A stretch of 5,950 nucleotides of DNA from Planctomycetota bacterium (GTDB lineage: Bacteria; Planctomycetota; UBA1135; UBA2386). A program made the position numbers and the translations under genes. The stretch spans positions 1-5,950 of the forward strand of contig CANGSN010000218.1 in assembly GCA_947455805.1 (NCBI GenBank), in the 5' to 3' direction. Numbering within the stretch: the first letter of the stretch is position 1; each line of letters begins with the position of its first letter. The notes below the pieces were generated by a model that saw only the letters and a program-made list of their open reading frames with translations, was not told where the DNA came from and made no database searches. Below, one piece after another: positions 1-5,722 of this stretch.

Positions 1-198
1 GACGAAGCGGCGTTCTGGCGCGGCCTCGGCGCCGCCAGCGTGCTCGCCGAAGGCCAGCCGGGGCCGAGCCGCGAACTGCGCAGTGTGTTGTGCGCGCTGG
101 CGGACGCGGCCGGTCGCGACGGCGACGTCGACGTCGACGTGGACCTGACCACGGCAGCCGCGGCGTTCGCGCGCGCGAGCACGGCCGGCGGCGACTGA
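1..198 (+). CDS. C-terminal end of an unrecognised protein (5' end outside window)
   Basis: An open frame runs from base 1 to a TGA at 196-198, giving 65 residues of a C-terminus. Almost every codon ends in G or C, as in the other genes here, which supports real coding on this strand. The visible part begins DEAAFWRGLGAASVLAEG, is rich in Ala, Gly, Asp and Arg, and holds an alternating DVDVDVD stretch encoded by GACGTC repeats (about 124-141). It ends in an Ala-rich helix-like tail. No domain or motif is recognised, so no function is proposed. It converges on the RAYT gene, with repeat R1 lying between the two stop codons. Confidence 0.6.
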   Translation, partial: DEAAFWRGLGAASVLAEGQPGPSRELRSVLCALADAAGRDGDVDVDVDLTTAAAAFARASTAGGD

Positions 199-213
199 CG
201 CCGATCCGAAGAA

Positions 214-272
214 GCCTCTCGAAGGCTCTGCGCGGCTGCGCAGGCAGCCGCCAACCATCCTGCTGAGAGGCC
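214..272 (+). repeat. REP-like palindromic repeat, copy R1
   Basis: This fills most of the gap between the two convergent stop codons (198 and 294). An inner hairpin has stem CTGCGC/GCGCAG (228-233 / 238-243) with loop GGCT. It is extended by GGCT/AGCC (224-227 / 246-249) with a 2-nt bulge. An outer arm GCCTCTC (214-220) pairs with GAGAGGC (265-271). Bases 223-272 match 1195-1244 at 42 of 50 positions without gaps (R2), and 218-248 match the complement of 1323-1353 at 28 of 31 (R3). It may also act as a bidirectional terminator, but it has no clear T-tract. Confidence 0.65.
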
Positions 273-293
273 TTGGCTGATTTCCTCTCGGCC

Positions 294-1115
294 TCAGGCG
301 GTGCTGGGCATCTCGTGCACGCAGAGCCGTCCGTGCCGCAGCCAGCCCTCGGTCAGCAACCACGTGCGCGCATCGGCAACCGGCCGCACGACCGCATCGA
401 GGCCGAGGACGGTGATGCGTTCGCGGAAACCCGTGAACCACGGCGCCGAGGTGTAGGTGTCGAGGACTTGGGTCACCTGGACCTCGCGGCCTTCGGCTGC
501 GTGCTTCTTGCCGTTGCCGAACAGGTAGCGCAGCGCGTTCCGCACCTCGCGCGGCGACTTCAGGATGTGGTCGTGGTAGCGATCGGCGAACACGCGGCCG
601 CGGCGTGACCAGAGCTTGTTCAGTGCCTTGGCGATGCGGATCAGCAGGCCTTGCAGGCCGCGGGAGAGGGCGGCGCGGGATTCGGCTTCGCAGAGCAGGT
701 GCAGGTGGTCGTTGAGGACTGCGTAGTGGCAGAGGCGGAACGTGCCGGCGAGGTTGCGTTGGCAGCCGGCCGCGAACGCCGCCCGCAGGGCGGCGTATTC
801 GCGTCGGCTGCGCAAGCGCGGCAAGCCGCTGCGCAGCTTGAGCGTCACATGCACGGGGAAGCGCTTGGCGAGCGGCGCCCGTTCGCGGTGGTCGACGCCA
901 GGTCGGCCGGTGATCTTCGGCTTGCGACCAGCACCCTTTCGCGCACCGCCGCGCCCGGTGCGGAACGGCAGCAACGGCGCGGCACGTTCTCCAACGGCGG
1001 GCTGGACCGCAGATCGAGTGCCCGCCGCACGCTTGCCGCGAACAGCCTTCGAGCCACCATCTCGGCCCCCTTCGGCCTTGGTCAGTCCCTCTGGAGATCG
1101 TCGCTTCGCAGCCAT
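294..1115 (-). CDS. REP-associated tyrosine transposase (RAYT), IS200/IS605-type HUH (Y1) family
   Basis: The protein has 273 residues. Y1 transposases nick and rejoin single-stranded DNA through a 5'-phosphotyrosine bond, and RAYTs are the immobile-looking relatives tied to REP palindromes. The HUH metal-binding motif is H137-L138-H139 in NDHLHLLCE. The preceding strand is FPVHVTLKL (86-94). GRVFADRYHDHIL (173-185) is the usual conserved block. The likely nucleophile is Y197 in RYLFGNGKKH, which corresponds to the family's Y-x-x-N region. A basic N-terminal tail includes GGARKGAGRKP (56-66), common in RAYTs of high-GC deltaproteobacterial and planctomycete-like genomes. The end TWLLTEGW (251-258) is also typical. 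The frame stays open upstream to a GTG at 1295, but that would read through R2 and gives non-conserved sequence, so ATG at 1115 was chosen. No Shine-Dalgarno is seen. The catalytic residues are present, so the gene looks intact. Confidence 0.85.
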   Translation of the reverse strand: MAAKRRSPEGLTKAEGGRDGGSKAVRGKRAAGTRSAVQPAVGERAAPLLPFRTGRGGARKGAGRKPKITGRPGVDHRERAPLAKRFPVHVTLKLRSGLPRLRSRREYAALRAAFAAGCQRNLAGTFRLCHYAVLNDHLHLLCEAESRAALSRGLQGLLIRIAKALNKLWSRRGRVFADRYHDHILKSPREVRNALRYLFGNGKKHAAEGREVQVTQVLDTYTSAPWFTGFRERITVLGLDAVVRPVADARTWLLTEGWLRHGRLCVHEMPSTA

Positions 1116-1131
1116 CGCGTTTGATTGCGCA

Positions 1132-1160
1132 TATATACAGCCCGAGCTTCCGAGCCGCAA
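1132..1160 (-). promoter_or_regulatory. Putative sigma70-type promoter of the RAYT gene
   Basis: On the minus strand, TTGCGG (1160-1155) is followed by a 17-nt spacer and TATATA (1137-1132). The AT-rich -10 stands out strongly from the local GC-rich sequence. Transcription would begin near 1125, about 10 nt before the ATG at 1115. The mRNA would thus be almost leaderless, which fits the lack of a ribosome binding site. Called by eye. Confidence 0.45.
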
Positions 1161-1190
1161 GAGCTGGAGCGAGCTGCGGACAACCGAGGA

Positions 1191-1270
1191 GCACAGGCTC
1201 TGCGCGGCTGTGCAGGCGGCCGCCAAGCAGGGATCTGAGAGGCCGTGCTGGCATGGTTCCCGGCCTCTCA
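1191..1270 (+). repeat. REP-like palindromic repeat, copy R2, with a second 9-bp palindrome
   Basis: Bases 1195-1244 are the direct repeat of R1 (42/50). A GCACAG/CTGTGC stem (1191-1196 / 1208-1213) forms here around the shared core, preceded by GGAG (1188-1191). REP elements typically carry a G-rich tetranucleotide at the hairpin base. Immediately after, TGAGAGGCC (1236-1244) and GGCCTCTCA (1262-1270) form a perfect 9-bp stem with a 17-nt loop. The copy lies in the 258-bp gap between the RAYT start and the fliN stop. Confidence 0.65.
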
Positions 1271-1322
1271 CCTGCCACGCGAGCAAAGTGTCCACCGACC
1301 GCCGCTCGCGAGGACCAGCCCT

Positions 1323-1353
1323 GCTACCTACGCCGCCGCGCAGAGCCTTCGAG
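1323..1353 (-). repeat. REP-like repeat, copy R3, inverted and truncated
   Basis: Bases 1336-1353 are a perfect 18-bp reverse complement of R1 bases 218-235. The match extends to 28/31 over 1323-1353. The outer arm of R1 is only weakly kept after 1353. This copy begins 20 bp downstream of the fliN stop codon. Confidence 0.6.
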
Positions 1354-1370
1354 GAGGAATCTCTCTCGAA
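1348..1370 (-). other. Small hairpin just after the fliN stop
   Basis: TTCGAG (1348-1353) and CTCGAA (1365-1370) form a 6-bp stem with an 11-nt loop, starting 4 nt downstream of the fliN TGA on the minus strand. It overlaps the end of R3. It could mark the 3' end of the flagellar transcript, but no U-tract follows, so it is not a canonical intrinsic terminator. Confidence 0.25.
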
Positions 1371-1373
1371 CGC

Positions 1374-1769
1374 TCAGCGCAGGCTTTCGATGCGGCCCTG
1401 GGCGTCGACGATCTGTGTGATGCGCAGGCCATACGTGTCGTCGACCAGCACGACCTCGCCGCGCGCGACGAGCTTGCCGTTGACGCGCAGGTCGACCGGC
1501 TCCTCGGCCTTCTTGTCGAGCGCGATGACGCTGCCGGGCACGAGGCGCAGCACTTCGTCGAGGCTCATCTGCGTGCGGCCCACTTCGACCGAGATCGGGA
1601 TCTCGACGTCGAGCAGCAGGTCGAGGTTGGCCTTGCCGTCGTTCTTGGCGCCCGGGCCGAGCTGGCCGAACGCCACCGGCTGCACGGCCGCCGCCGCGAG
1701 GTCCGCGCCTGCCTGCGCGACCTTGTCCGCGCCCCAGTCGCCGTCCGGGAATGGTTGGTTGTCCGCCAT
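1374..1769 (-). CDS. fliN: Flagellar motor switch protein FliN
   Basis: The protein has 131 residues, a usual FliN length. FliN is the most abundant C-ring protein at the cytoplasmic base of the flagellar motor. With FliM it takes part in rotor switching and in docking the export ATPase complex. Residues 1-47 are a poorly conserved, Ala/Gly-rich linker. Residues 48-127 form a complete SpoA (FliMN_C) domain: NLDLLLDVEIPISVEVGRT, then LVPGSVIALDK, PVDLRVNG and GEVVLVDDTYGLRITQI. It starts at ATG 1769, only 3 nt after the fliM stop, so it is probably translationally coupled to fliM; its own ribosome site is weak. There is no CheC-like or phosphatase domain, so it is FliN and not FliY. It is the last flagellar gene of the operon in this window. 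Confidence 0.95.
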   Translation of the reverse strand: MADNQPFPDGDWGADKVAQAGADLAAAAVQPVAFGQLGPGAKNDGKANLDLLLDVEIPISVEVGRTQMSLDEVLRLVPGSVIALDKKAEEPVDLRVNGKLVARGEVVLVDDTYGLRITQIVDAQGRIESLR

Positions 1770-1772
1770 TGC

Positions 1773-2768
1773 CTACTGCGCCATGACATCGGCCACTTGC
1801 AGGCCCAACCTGTTGCCGATCCTGCCGACGTGGCCGGTGAACTTCGGGCGGCCCATGACCGGCACCACCGCCGGCTGACCGAAGCGCGTGTCGAGCGGGA
1901 TCACGTCGCCGGCCTGCAGCTCGAGCAGCTGGCGCAGGCGGATGCGGGCGCCGCCGAGTTCGACGGCGACGTCGACCGGCATGTCGCGCACGGTGACGCC
2001 GAGCTTCTGACGCAGAGCACCCGGTTCGAGTGCCGCCACCGAGTCGCGGCCGAACTTGTCGAGCAGCGGCTCCAGCGACACGAACGGGATCACCAGGCGC
2101 AGGTCGCCGAGCAGGAAGTCGCCGGCGGCCTGGAAGTAGATCGACAGCACGACGTCCTGCGCCGGCAGGATCTGCGCCATCGACGGGTTGCAGAAGCGGT
2201 TGGCGATCGTCCACTTCAGCTTGATCACCTCGGACAGCGCTTCGCAGATGCGGTCGAGGCACGGCCCGACCAGCGCCTCGGCGACCGTGTGCTCGGCCGA
2301 CGTGAAGTCCTTCGGCACCTTCTGCACCTTGCCGGAGCCGCCGAGGATGCGGTCGACGGCGCCGTAGAGCATGCTGGTGCTGGCGGTGAACAGCACCGGC
2401 AGCTTGAACGGCTCCATCTGCAGCACGTAGATCGCCACTGGGCCTGGCAGCTGTTCGAGCCAGCTGCCGAAGCGCAGCTGCTCGACGGCGACGCAGTCGC
2501 AGCGCGTGTCGAGACGCAGGCGGTCGCCGATGGTCGCCGACAGCAGCTTGCCGGCGCTCTCGAAGTAGCGCTCGAGGCCGCGCAGCTGTTCGCGCCCGAG
2601 GCGGTTCGGCTTCAACAGATCGATCGGACTGACGACGCGGCCCGTGTTGTCGGCGATCGGCACCACCGGCGCCGGGCGCTTCTCGCTCTCCGGCTCGATC
2701 GCACCACCCTCGCTGCGAAACATCTGCAGCAGGGTGTCGATCTCTTCGTTGGTGAGGATCTCGTTCAC
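1773..2768 (-). CDS. fliM: Flagellar motor switch protein FliM
   Basis: The protein has 331 residues, full length for the family. FliM is the C-ring protein that binds phosphorylated CheY and passes the switching signal to FliG. The N-terminus ILTNEEIDTLLQMF (4-17) is the classic CheY-P-binding peptide. The middle CheC-like domain spans about 45-240 and has the conserved DRILGGSG turn (139-146) next to the FliG-contacting surface. The C-terminal SpoA domain (about 255-328) has VRDMPVDVAVELG and LLELQAGDVIPLDT. The start is GTG at 2768, preceded by GAGAAG with 7 nt spacing. The next Met (residue 16) would delete the CheY-binding peptide, so GTG is firm. The gene lies 16 nt after fliL and 3 nt before fliN. 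An intact CheY-binding tail implies chemotactic control of switching in this organism. Confidence 0.96.
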   Translation of the reverse strand: MNEILTNEEIDTLLQMFRSEGGAIEPESEKRPAPVVPIADNTGRVVSPIDLLKPNRLGREQLRGLERYFESAGKLLSATIGDRLRLDTRCDCVAVEQLRFGSWLEQLPGPVAIYVLQMEPFKLPVLFTASTSMLYGAVDRILGGSGKVQKVPKDFTSAEHTVAEALVGPCLDRICEALSEVIKLKWTIANRFCNPSMAQILPAQDVVLSIYFQAAGDFLLGDLRLVIPFVSLEPLLDKFGRDSVAALEPGALRQKLGVTVRDMPVDVAVELGGARIRLRQLLELQAGDVIPLDTRFGQPAVVPVMGRPKFTGHVGRIGNRLGLQVADVMAQ

Positions 2769-2784
2769 GGGGGCGCTTCTCGGG

Positions 2785-3300
2785 CTACTGGAACAGCCAG
2801 TCCTTCCAGATGACGTTGACGACCTTGGCGATCCGCGGCTCGGCGGTCGCGAACATCGTGCGATCGAGGTCGTCGATCAGGTCCGCGGCGAGGATCTGCA
2901 TGCCGGTCTCCGACTGCAGCTCCTCCATGCTCCGCTTGCGCAGCAGCATCAGCGCGTTCGAGTTGGCCTGCTCCCAGTTCGCCTTGATCTGCTCGAAGGC
3001 CTGCTCCTCGAGGTCCTCGCGCACCCGGTAGGTGAACTTGAACTCGACGCGCGCGGTGCCCTTGCCGGCCTTGGTGCGCGGGTTGAACGTGACCTTGATC
3101 GAGTCGGGATGCTTGACGTCGACGATCTCGTAGACGGGCTCCTCGACCTTGACCTCGACGGTCTTCGGCGGGATCGCGAAGACCACGCCGGCGCCGCCGA
3201 CGATCGCTCCGACGGCGATCATCACGATCGGGGGCAAGCCCTTCTTCTTCTTGCCCTCTTCGGCCTTCGGGTCAGCGTCTTTCTTCTTGTCGTCGGACAC
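2785..3300 (-). CDS. fliL: Flagellar basal body-associated protein FliL
   Basis: The protein has 171 residues. FliL is a single-pass inner-membrane protein that surrounds the MotAB stators and supports torque, especially under load. The cytoplasmic N-terminus is Lys/Asp-rich with a KKKK run (17-20). It is followed by a transmembrane helix (about 21-43, GLPPIVMIAVGAIVGGAGVV). The rest is a periplasmic stomatin-like domain with VEFKFTYRV (85-93), LIDDLDRTMF (141-150) and the family-typical end VVNVIWKDWLFQ (160-171). It starts at GTG 3300, with GGAG 10 nt upstream. It follows the MotE-like gene after a 106-nt gap, the largest inside the operon, and precedes fliM by 16 nt. Confidence 0.92.
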   Translation of the reverse strand: MSDDKKKDADPKAEEGKKKKGLPPIVMIAVGAIVGGAGVVFAIPPKTVEVKVEEPVYEIVDVKHPDSIKVTFNPRTKAGKGTARVEFKFTYRVREDLEEQAFEQIKANWEQANSNALMLLRKRSMEELQSETGMQILAADLIDDLDRTMFATAEPRIAKVVNVIWKDWLFQ

Positions 3301-3335
3301 GTGTGTGGTTCTCCACGCCGTCGATCCAGTGCCAT

Positions 3336-3353
3336 GCCGCTATCGGCAGCGGC
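3336..3353 (-). other. Intra-operon hairpin between the MotE-like gene and fliL
   Basis: GCCGCT (3336-3341) and AGCGGC (3348-3353) form a perfect 6-bp stem with a 6-nt loop in the 106-nt gap before fliL. No T-tract follows on either strand. It may be an RNA processing or stability element that separates fliL-fliM-fliN expression from the genes upstream, or chance in GC-rich DNA. Confidence 0.25.
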
Positions 3354-3406
3354 TGGCAGCGGTGTTCAGGAATCCAGCGGCGCCGTGCGGGCGGCCGCCG
3401 GCGCAC

Positions 3407-4537
3407 TCATCGCGGCGGTGCCGCCGACTCCTTGCTGACGCGCAGACGCTTCTTCATCACGTCTTGCGTGGTCGCCGCCGGCAGCACCTTCAGGATCTCG
3501 TTGACGGCGTCCTTGTCCATGAACTCGAACAGGCGCAGCACCTCGTCCTGACCCTTCTCGCTGCCCCACTGCTGCAGCACGATCTCGGCGGCCTTCGCCG
3601 GCTCGAACGACGCCAGCGTCGCCGCGTTCCGCTTCAGGCCGGCGACCTCGTCGTTGCGGATCAGCTTCACCTGGTCCTGGAACTTCTGGATCTTGGCGTC
3701 GATCGAACGCTGCATCTCGTCGAGGCGCGCGCGCAGCTGGCCGAGCTCCGCCTGCCGCTTGCTGATGTCGTTGGCGAGCTCCTGCAGGTCCTTCTCGCGG
3801 ATGTCGAGCGCCGTCTTGCGCTGCTCGACCTCGCTCATCAGGCCCTGCACGCGCTGCCACGCCTCGTTGACCTGTTCGATCGTCAGGCCCGACGGCAGGC
3901 CTTCGAAGCGGAACAGTTCGCCCGGCTTGTAGGGGCTCTTGTCCTTCTCGAGTTCCTTCTGCAGCCCGTGGAAGTCGCCCTCCGGCGAGCCCTTGTCGCC
4001 CTTGCCGTGCGGGTCGGTCTTGCCGTGCGCAGCCTTGCCGTGGTCGTCGGCCTTGCCGTGGTCGTCGGCCTTGCCGTGCGCATCGGGCTTGCCGTGCGCG
4101 TCGGGCTTGCCGTGCGCGTCGGCCGCCGGCTCCTCGCCGTGGCCACCGCCGTGCCCACCCCCGCCATCCTTCGGCTTCTCGGGCTCGACCACCGACTTGC
4201 CTTCCTTCTGGCGAACGGGCTTCTGCGGGTCCTGTTCGCCACCGCCCGCGGCGGCTTCGGTCGGCGTGCCGTGCGTCTCGCCACCGGGTGCGGCGTGCGC
4301 ATCGACCGCGGCCCCGGCTTCGCCTTGGTGCGCGGCGTCGGTGGCTTCGCCTTCCTTGGGCTCACCTTCCGCACCTTCGCCTTCGGGCGGCGGCGGCGGC
4401 GGCGGTGGGAAGAACCCGCCCAGCACGGGGATGTTCGCGGTGCCTTCGTGGTTCAGGCGCCCGGTCGCGGCGAGGCCGCCGACCAACGACGCGACGAACA
4501 ACACGACTCCCAACACGAGCTTGACGACCATGCCCAT
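3407..4537 (-). CDS. MotE/YlxF-like flagellar protein: membrane anchor, His-rich repeat, coiled coil, MgtE_N-like end
   Basis: The protein has 376 residues. An N-terminal transmembrane helix or uncleaved signal (about 4-25, VVKLVLGVVLFVASLVGG) anchors it, and the rest should be periplasmic. A low-complexity region follows: eight prolines (44-51), an acidic Gly/Glu/Ala stretch, then seven HGK units (142-180). A coiled coil covers about 218-292. The end, TLASFEPAKAAEIVLQQW to EFMDKDAVNEILKVLP (307-353), resembles the MgtE intracellular N domain found in MotE and Bacillus YlxF. In rhizobia, MotE is a periplasmic chaperone for the stator-associated protein MotC; ylxF follows fliJ in Bacillus, as here. 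GTG at 4543 is also in frame, but AAGAGG (4550-4545) lies 7 nt before ATG 4537 and only 1 nt before the GTG, so ATG was chosen. The start overlaps the fliJ stop (TGATG). The exact role here is unproven, and the long linker is unusual. Confidence 0.72.
   Translation of the reverse strand: MGMVVKLVLGVVLFVASLVGGLAATGRLNHEGTANIPVLGGFFPPPPPPPPEGEGAEGEPKEGEATDAAHQGEAGAAVDAHAAPGGETHGTPTEAAAGGGEQDPQKPVRQKEGKSVVEPEKPKDGGGGHGGGHGEEPAADAHGKPDAHGKPDAHGKADDHGKADDHGKAAHGKTDPHGKGDKGSPEGDFHGLQKELEKDKSPYKPGELFRFEGLPSGLTIEQVNEAWQRVQGLMSEVEQRKTALDIREKDLQELANDISKRQAELGQLRARLDEMQRSIDAKIQKFQDQVKLIRNDEVAGLKRNAATLASFEPAKAAEIVLQQWGSEKGQDEVLRLFEFMDKDAVNEILKVLPAATTQDVMKKRLRVSKESAAPPR
3998..4117 (-). repeat. In-frame tandem repeat encoding HGK-(P/A)-D-(A/D) units
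   Basis: Degenerate 18-bp units encode HGKPDA twice, HGKADD twice, then shorter HGKAA, HGKTDP and HGKG. The two HGKADD units are identical at DNA level over 18 bp (plus strand CTTGCCGTGGTCGTCGGC), which suggests recent slippage or strong homogenisation. Histidines fall at residues 142, 148, 154, 160, 166, 171 and 177. Confidence 0.85.
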
Positions 4538-5004
4538 CAGCACACCTCTTGCGTTTGTCGTTCGGCCGCTTGCTCACGGATCGCCTTGACGCTGCGCGCC
4601 ATCGCCGCGAGTTCGTCGAGTTCCGCCTGCTCCGCGCGCTGCGTCTCGAGGCGCCATGCCTCGCGCTGCTGGTCGCGCAGTTTCTGCAGCGCCTTCAGGT
4701 CGCGCGCCTTCTGCGTGTAGTCGGCGCGCACGACGTCGAGCCGCTGCTGCGCCTCGGCGCGCTGCTTCTGCAGGCGCCAGTGGTGGCGACGCAGGCCTTG
4801 CTCGAGGCCCTTCGCCAGCTGCCCGACGCCGTCCGCACGCGACGCCTGGTCGGCGCAATCGCGCAGGCCCGCCGCCGCCGCCGCCAGCTTCTGGTCGACG
4901 CTGGCCAACGTGCCCATCGCCGTCGCCAGCTCGCGACGCGCGGTGCGCTCGAGCTGCGCACGCAGGCGCAGGACGGGAGCCAGGCGGAAGCGGAACCGAC
5001 GCAT
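4537..5004 (-). CDS. fliJ: Flagellar export protein FliJ
   Basis: The protein has 155 residues, the normal FliJ length. FliJ is a cytoplasmic antiparallel coiled coil that sits in the FliI ATPase ring like a rotor stalk, links it to the export gate protein FlhA, and escorts chaperones in flagellar type III export. The family signature is the basic N-terminus FRFRLAPVLRLRAQLE (4-19). The remainder is almost entirely predicted helix, rich in Ala, Arg, Gln and Glu with heptad-like spacing, and has one break near 51-62 (DQASRADGVGQL). FliJ sequences diverge widely, so the call rests on the N-terminus, size, helix content and position. It starts at ATG 5004, with AGGG just upstream. It is the first flagellar gene in the window, 67 nt after tetR on the same strand. 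Its stop overlaps the next start. Confidence 0.82.
   Translation of the reverse strand: MRRFRFRLAPVLRLRAQLERTARRELATAMGTLASVDQKLAAAAAGLRDCADQASRADGVGQLAKGLEQGLRRHHWRLQKQRAEAQQRLDVVRADYTQKARDLKALQKLRDQQREAWRLETQRAEQAELDELAAMARSVKAIREQAAERQTQEVC
4545..4550 (-). promoter_or_regulatory. Ribosome binding site deciding the MotE-like gene start
   Basis: AAGAGG (minus strand, 4550-4545) lies 7 nt before ATG 4537, ideal spacing, and inside the last codons of fliJ. It favours the ATG over the GTG at 4543 and suggests reinitiation at the TGATG overlap. Confidence 0.65.
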
Positions 5005-5071
5005 GGCGGCCCTATCGGCCGTGGCATGGGCGGATGCTGAGCAGCTCCGGGGAAAGCCGGGCGGCTCTGGG

Positions 5072-5722
5072 TCAACCGGCCGGCGCGAAGCCGCGGCTCA
5101 GGGTCTCCAGCGCCCGCTTCGCGAACGCCAGCGTCGTCGGCACGTCCCACGGCTGCTCGTCCTCGCCGTCGAGCATGCGGGTCATCGCCAGCGTCGCGAT
5201 GCCGTGCACGGTCGACCAGGCGACGTTGGCGAACTCGTTCGGGTCGCCCTTGCGGATGAAGCCGTCGCGCTGCGCCTGCTCGATCAGCTGCACCAACCCC
5301 GCGAACGCCGCGTGCCCGGCCGTGTGCGACGCCACCACCTGCGGGCTCGCGTCCGTCGCCCGCCGCAGGTCGGCGGCATCGCGGCCGAACATCACGCTGC
5401 AGTGGGCCGGATGCTCGAGCGCCAGCGCCACGTAGGCGACGCCGGAACGCTCGAGCGCGTCGATCGCGTTCTTGCCCTTGGCAGCGGCCGCGTGCATCGC
5501 CTTCTGCAGCGCGAGGAACCCCTCCTCGGCGATCGCCGCCAGCAGATCGCTCTTGTCGGCGAAGTGGCGGTACGGCGCCGTGTGCGACACGCCGGCTTTG
5601 CGCGCGGCGGCGCGCAGCGTCAGCGCGTCGGGGCCCGACTTCTCGAGGATCGCGATCGAGGCGTCCAGCAGGGCGCGGCGCAGGTCGCCGTGGTGGTAGG
5701 GCTTGCGAGGGCGGCGTGGCAT
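5072..5722 (-). CDS. TetR/AcrR-family transcriptional repressor with WHG-type C-terminal domain
   Basis: The protein has 216 residues. The N-terminal TetR DNA-binding domain is canonical: YHHGDLRRALLDASIAILEKSG (9-30), then the helix-turn-helix LTLRAAARKAGVSHTAPYRHFADKSDLL (34-61). The ligand-binding half ends in VAWSTVHGIATLAM (167-180), matching the WHG-type TetR C-terminal family (W169, H173, G174). TetR proteins bind palindromic operators as dimers and release them on ligand binding; the ligand is unknown. A TTG at 5788 is in frame but adds 22 non-conserved residues, so ATG 5722 was chosen, although no strong ribosome site precedes it. The gene is divergent from a putative exported-protein gene, with two matching operators in the gap. 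Local repression of that gene and of itself is therefore the likely job. It shares a strand with the flagellar genes, but nothing links it to motility. Confidence 0.9.
   Translation of the reverse strand: MPRRPRKPYHHGDLRRALLDASIAILEKSGPDALTLRAAARKAGVSHTAPYRHFADKSDLLAAIAEEGFLALQKAMHAAAAKGKNAIDALERSGVAYVALALEHPAHCSVMFGRDAADLRRATDASPQVVASHTAGHAAFAGLVQLIEQAQRDGFIRKGDPNEFANVAWSTVHGIATLAMTRMLDGEDEQPWDVPTTLAFAKRALETLSRGFAPAG

Larger units (their letters stand above)
214..1353. mobile_element. REPtron-like unit: RAYT gene bracketed by three copies of a palindromic repeat
   Basis: One HUH-transposase gene (294-1115) is flanked by R1 on its 3' side, R2 on its 5' side in direct orientation, and R3 further out in inverted orientation. 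All three share the 14-mer AGGCTCTGCGCGGC (223-236, 1195-1208, and complement of 1335-1348). RAYTs are known to sit between REP palindromes and are thought to process them as single-stranded DNA. There are no terminal inverted repeats or target duplications of the DDE-transposon kind. The outer limits given are those of the repeats, not proven element ends. Confidence 0.5.

Noticed and set aside
124..141. GACGTC tandem repeat as an operator or SalI/AatII-like site cluster
   Set aside because: It lies inside a coding frame and encodes DVDVDVD, so codon repetition explains it.
1116..1295. Sixty-codon N-terminal extension of the RAYT protein from GTG 1295
   Set aside because: It would translate repeat R2 and the promoter-like site. 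The added sequence is Cys/Ser/Leu-rich and unlike RAYT N-termini.
742..1878. 378-codon plus-strand open frame opposite the RAYT gene and fliN
   Set aside because: It has no recognisable domain and spans an intergenic region and two real genes on the other strand.
1245..2813. 522-codon open frame on the plus strand opposite fliN and fliM
   Set aside because: It is antisense to two clearly recognisable genes. Its sequence is low-complexity Asp/Arg/Leu/Val-rich with no family motif, as expected from GC-rich codon bias on the other strand.
3149..4720. 523-codon plus-strand open frame with repeats such as LAVRVG
   Set aside because: The repeat is the antisense reading of the HGK repeat. The frame overlaps fliL, the MotE-like gene and fliJ, all of which have family evidence.
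5012..5038. Sigma28-like -10 (GCCGATAG) before fliJ
   Set aside because: No TAAA-like -35 lies 15 nt upstream, and the site is only 7 nt from the start codon. No sigma54 motif was seen either.
5055..5066. AGCCG-GG-CGGCT palindrome between tetR and fliJ as a terminator
   Set aside because: The loop is only 2 nt and no T-tract follows on the minus strand, so it is not convincing.
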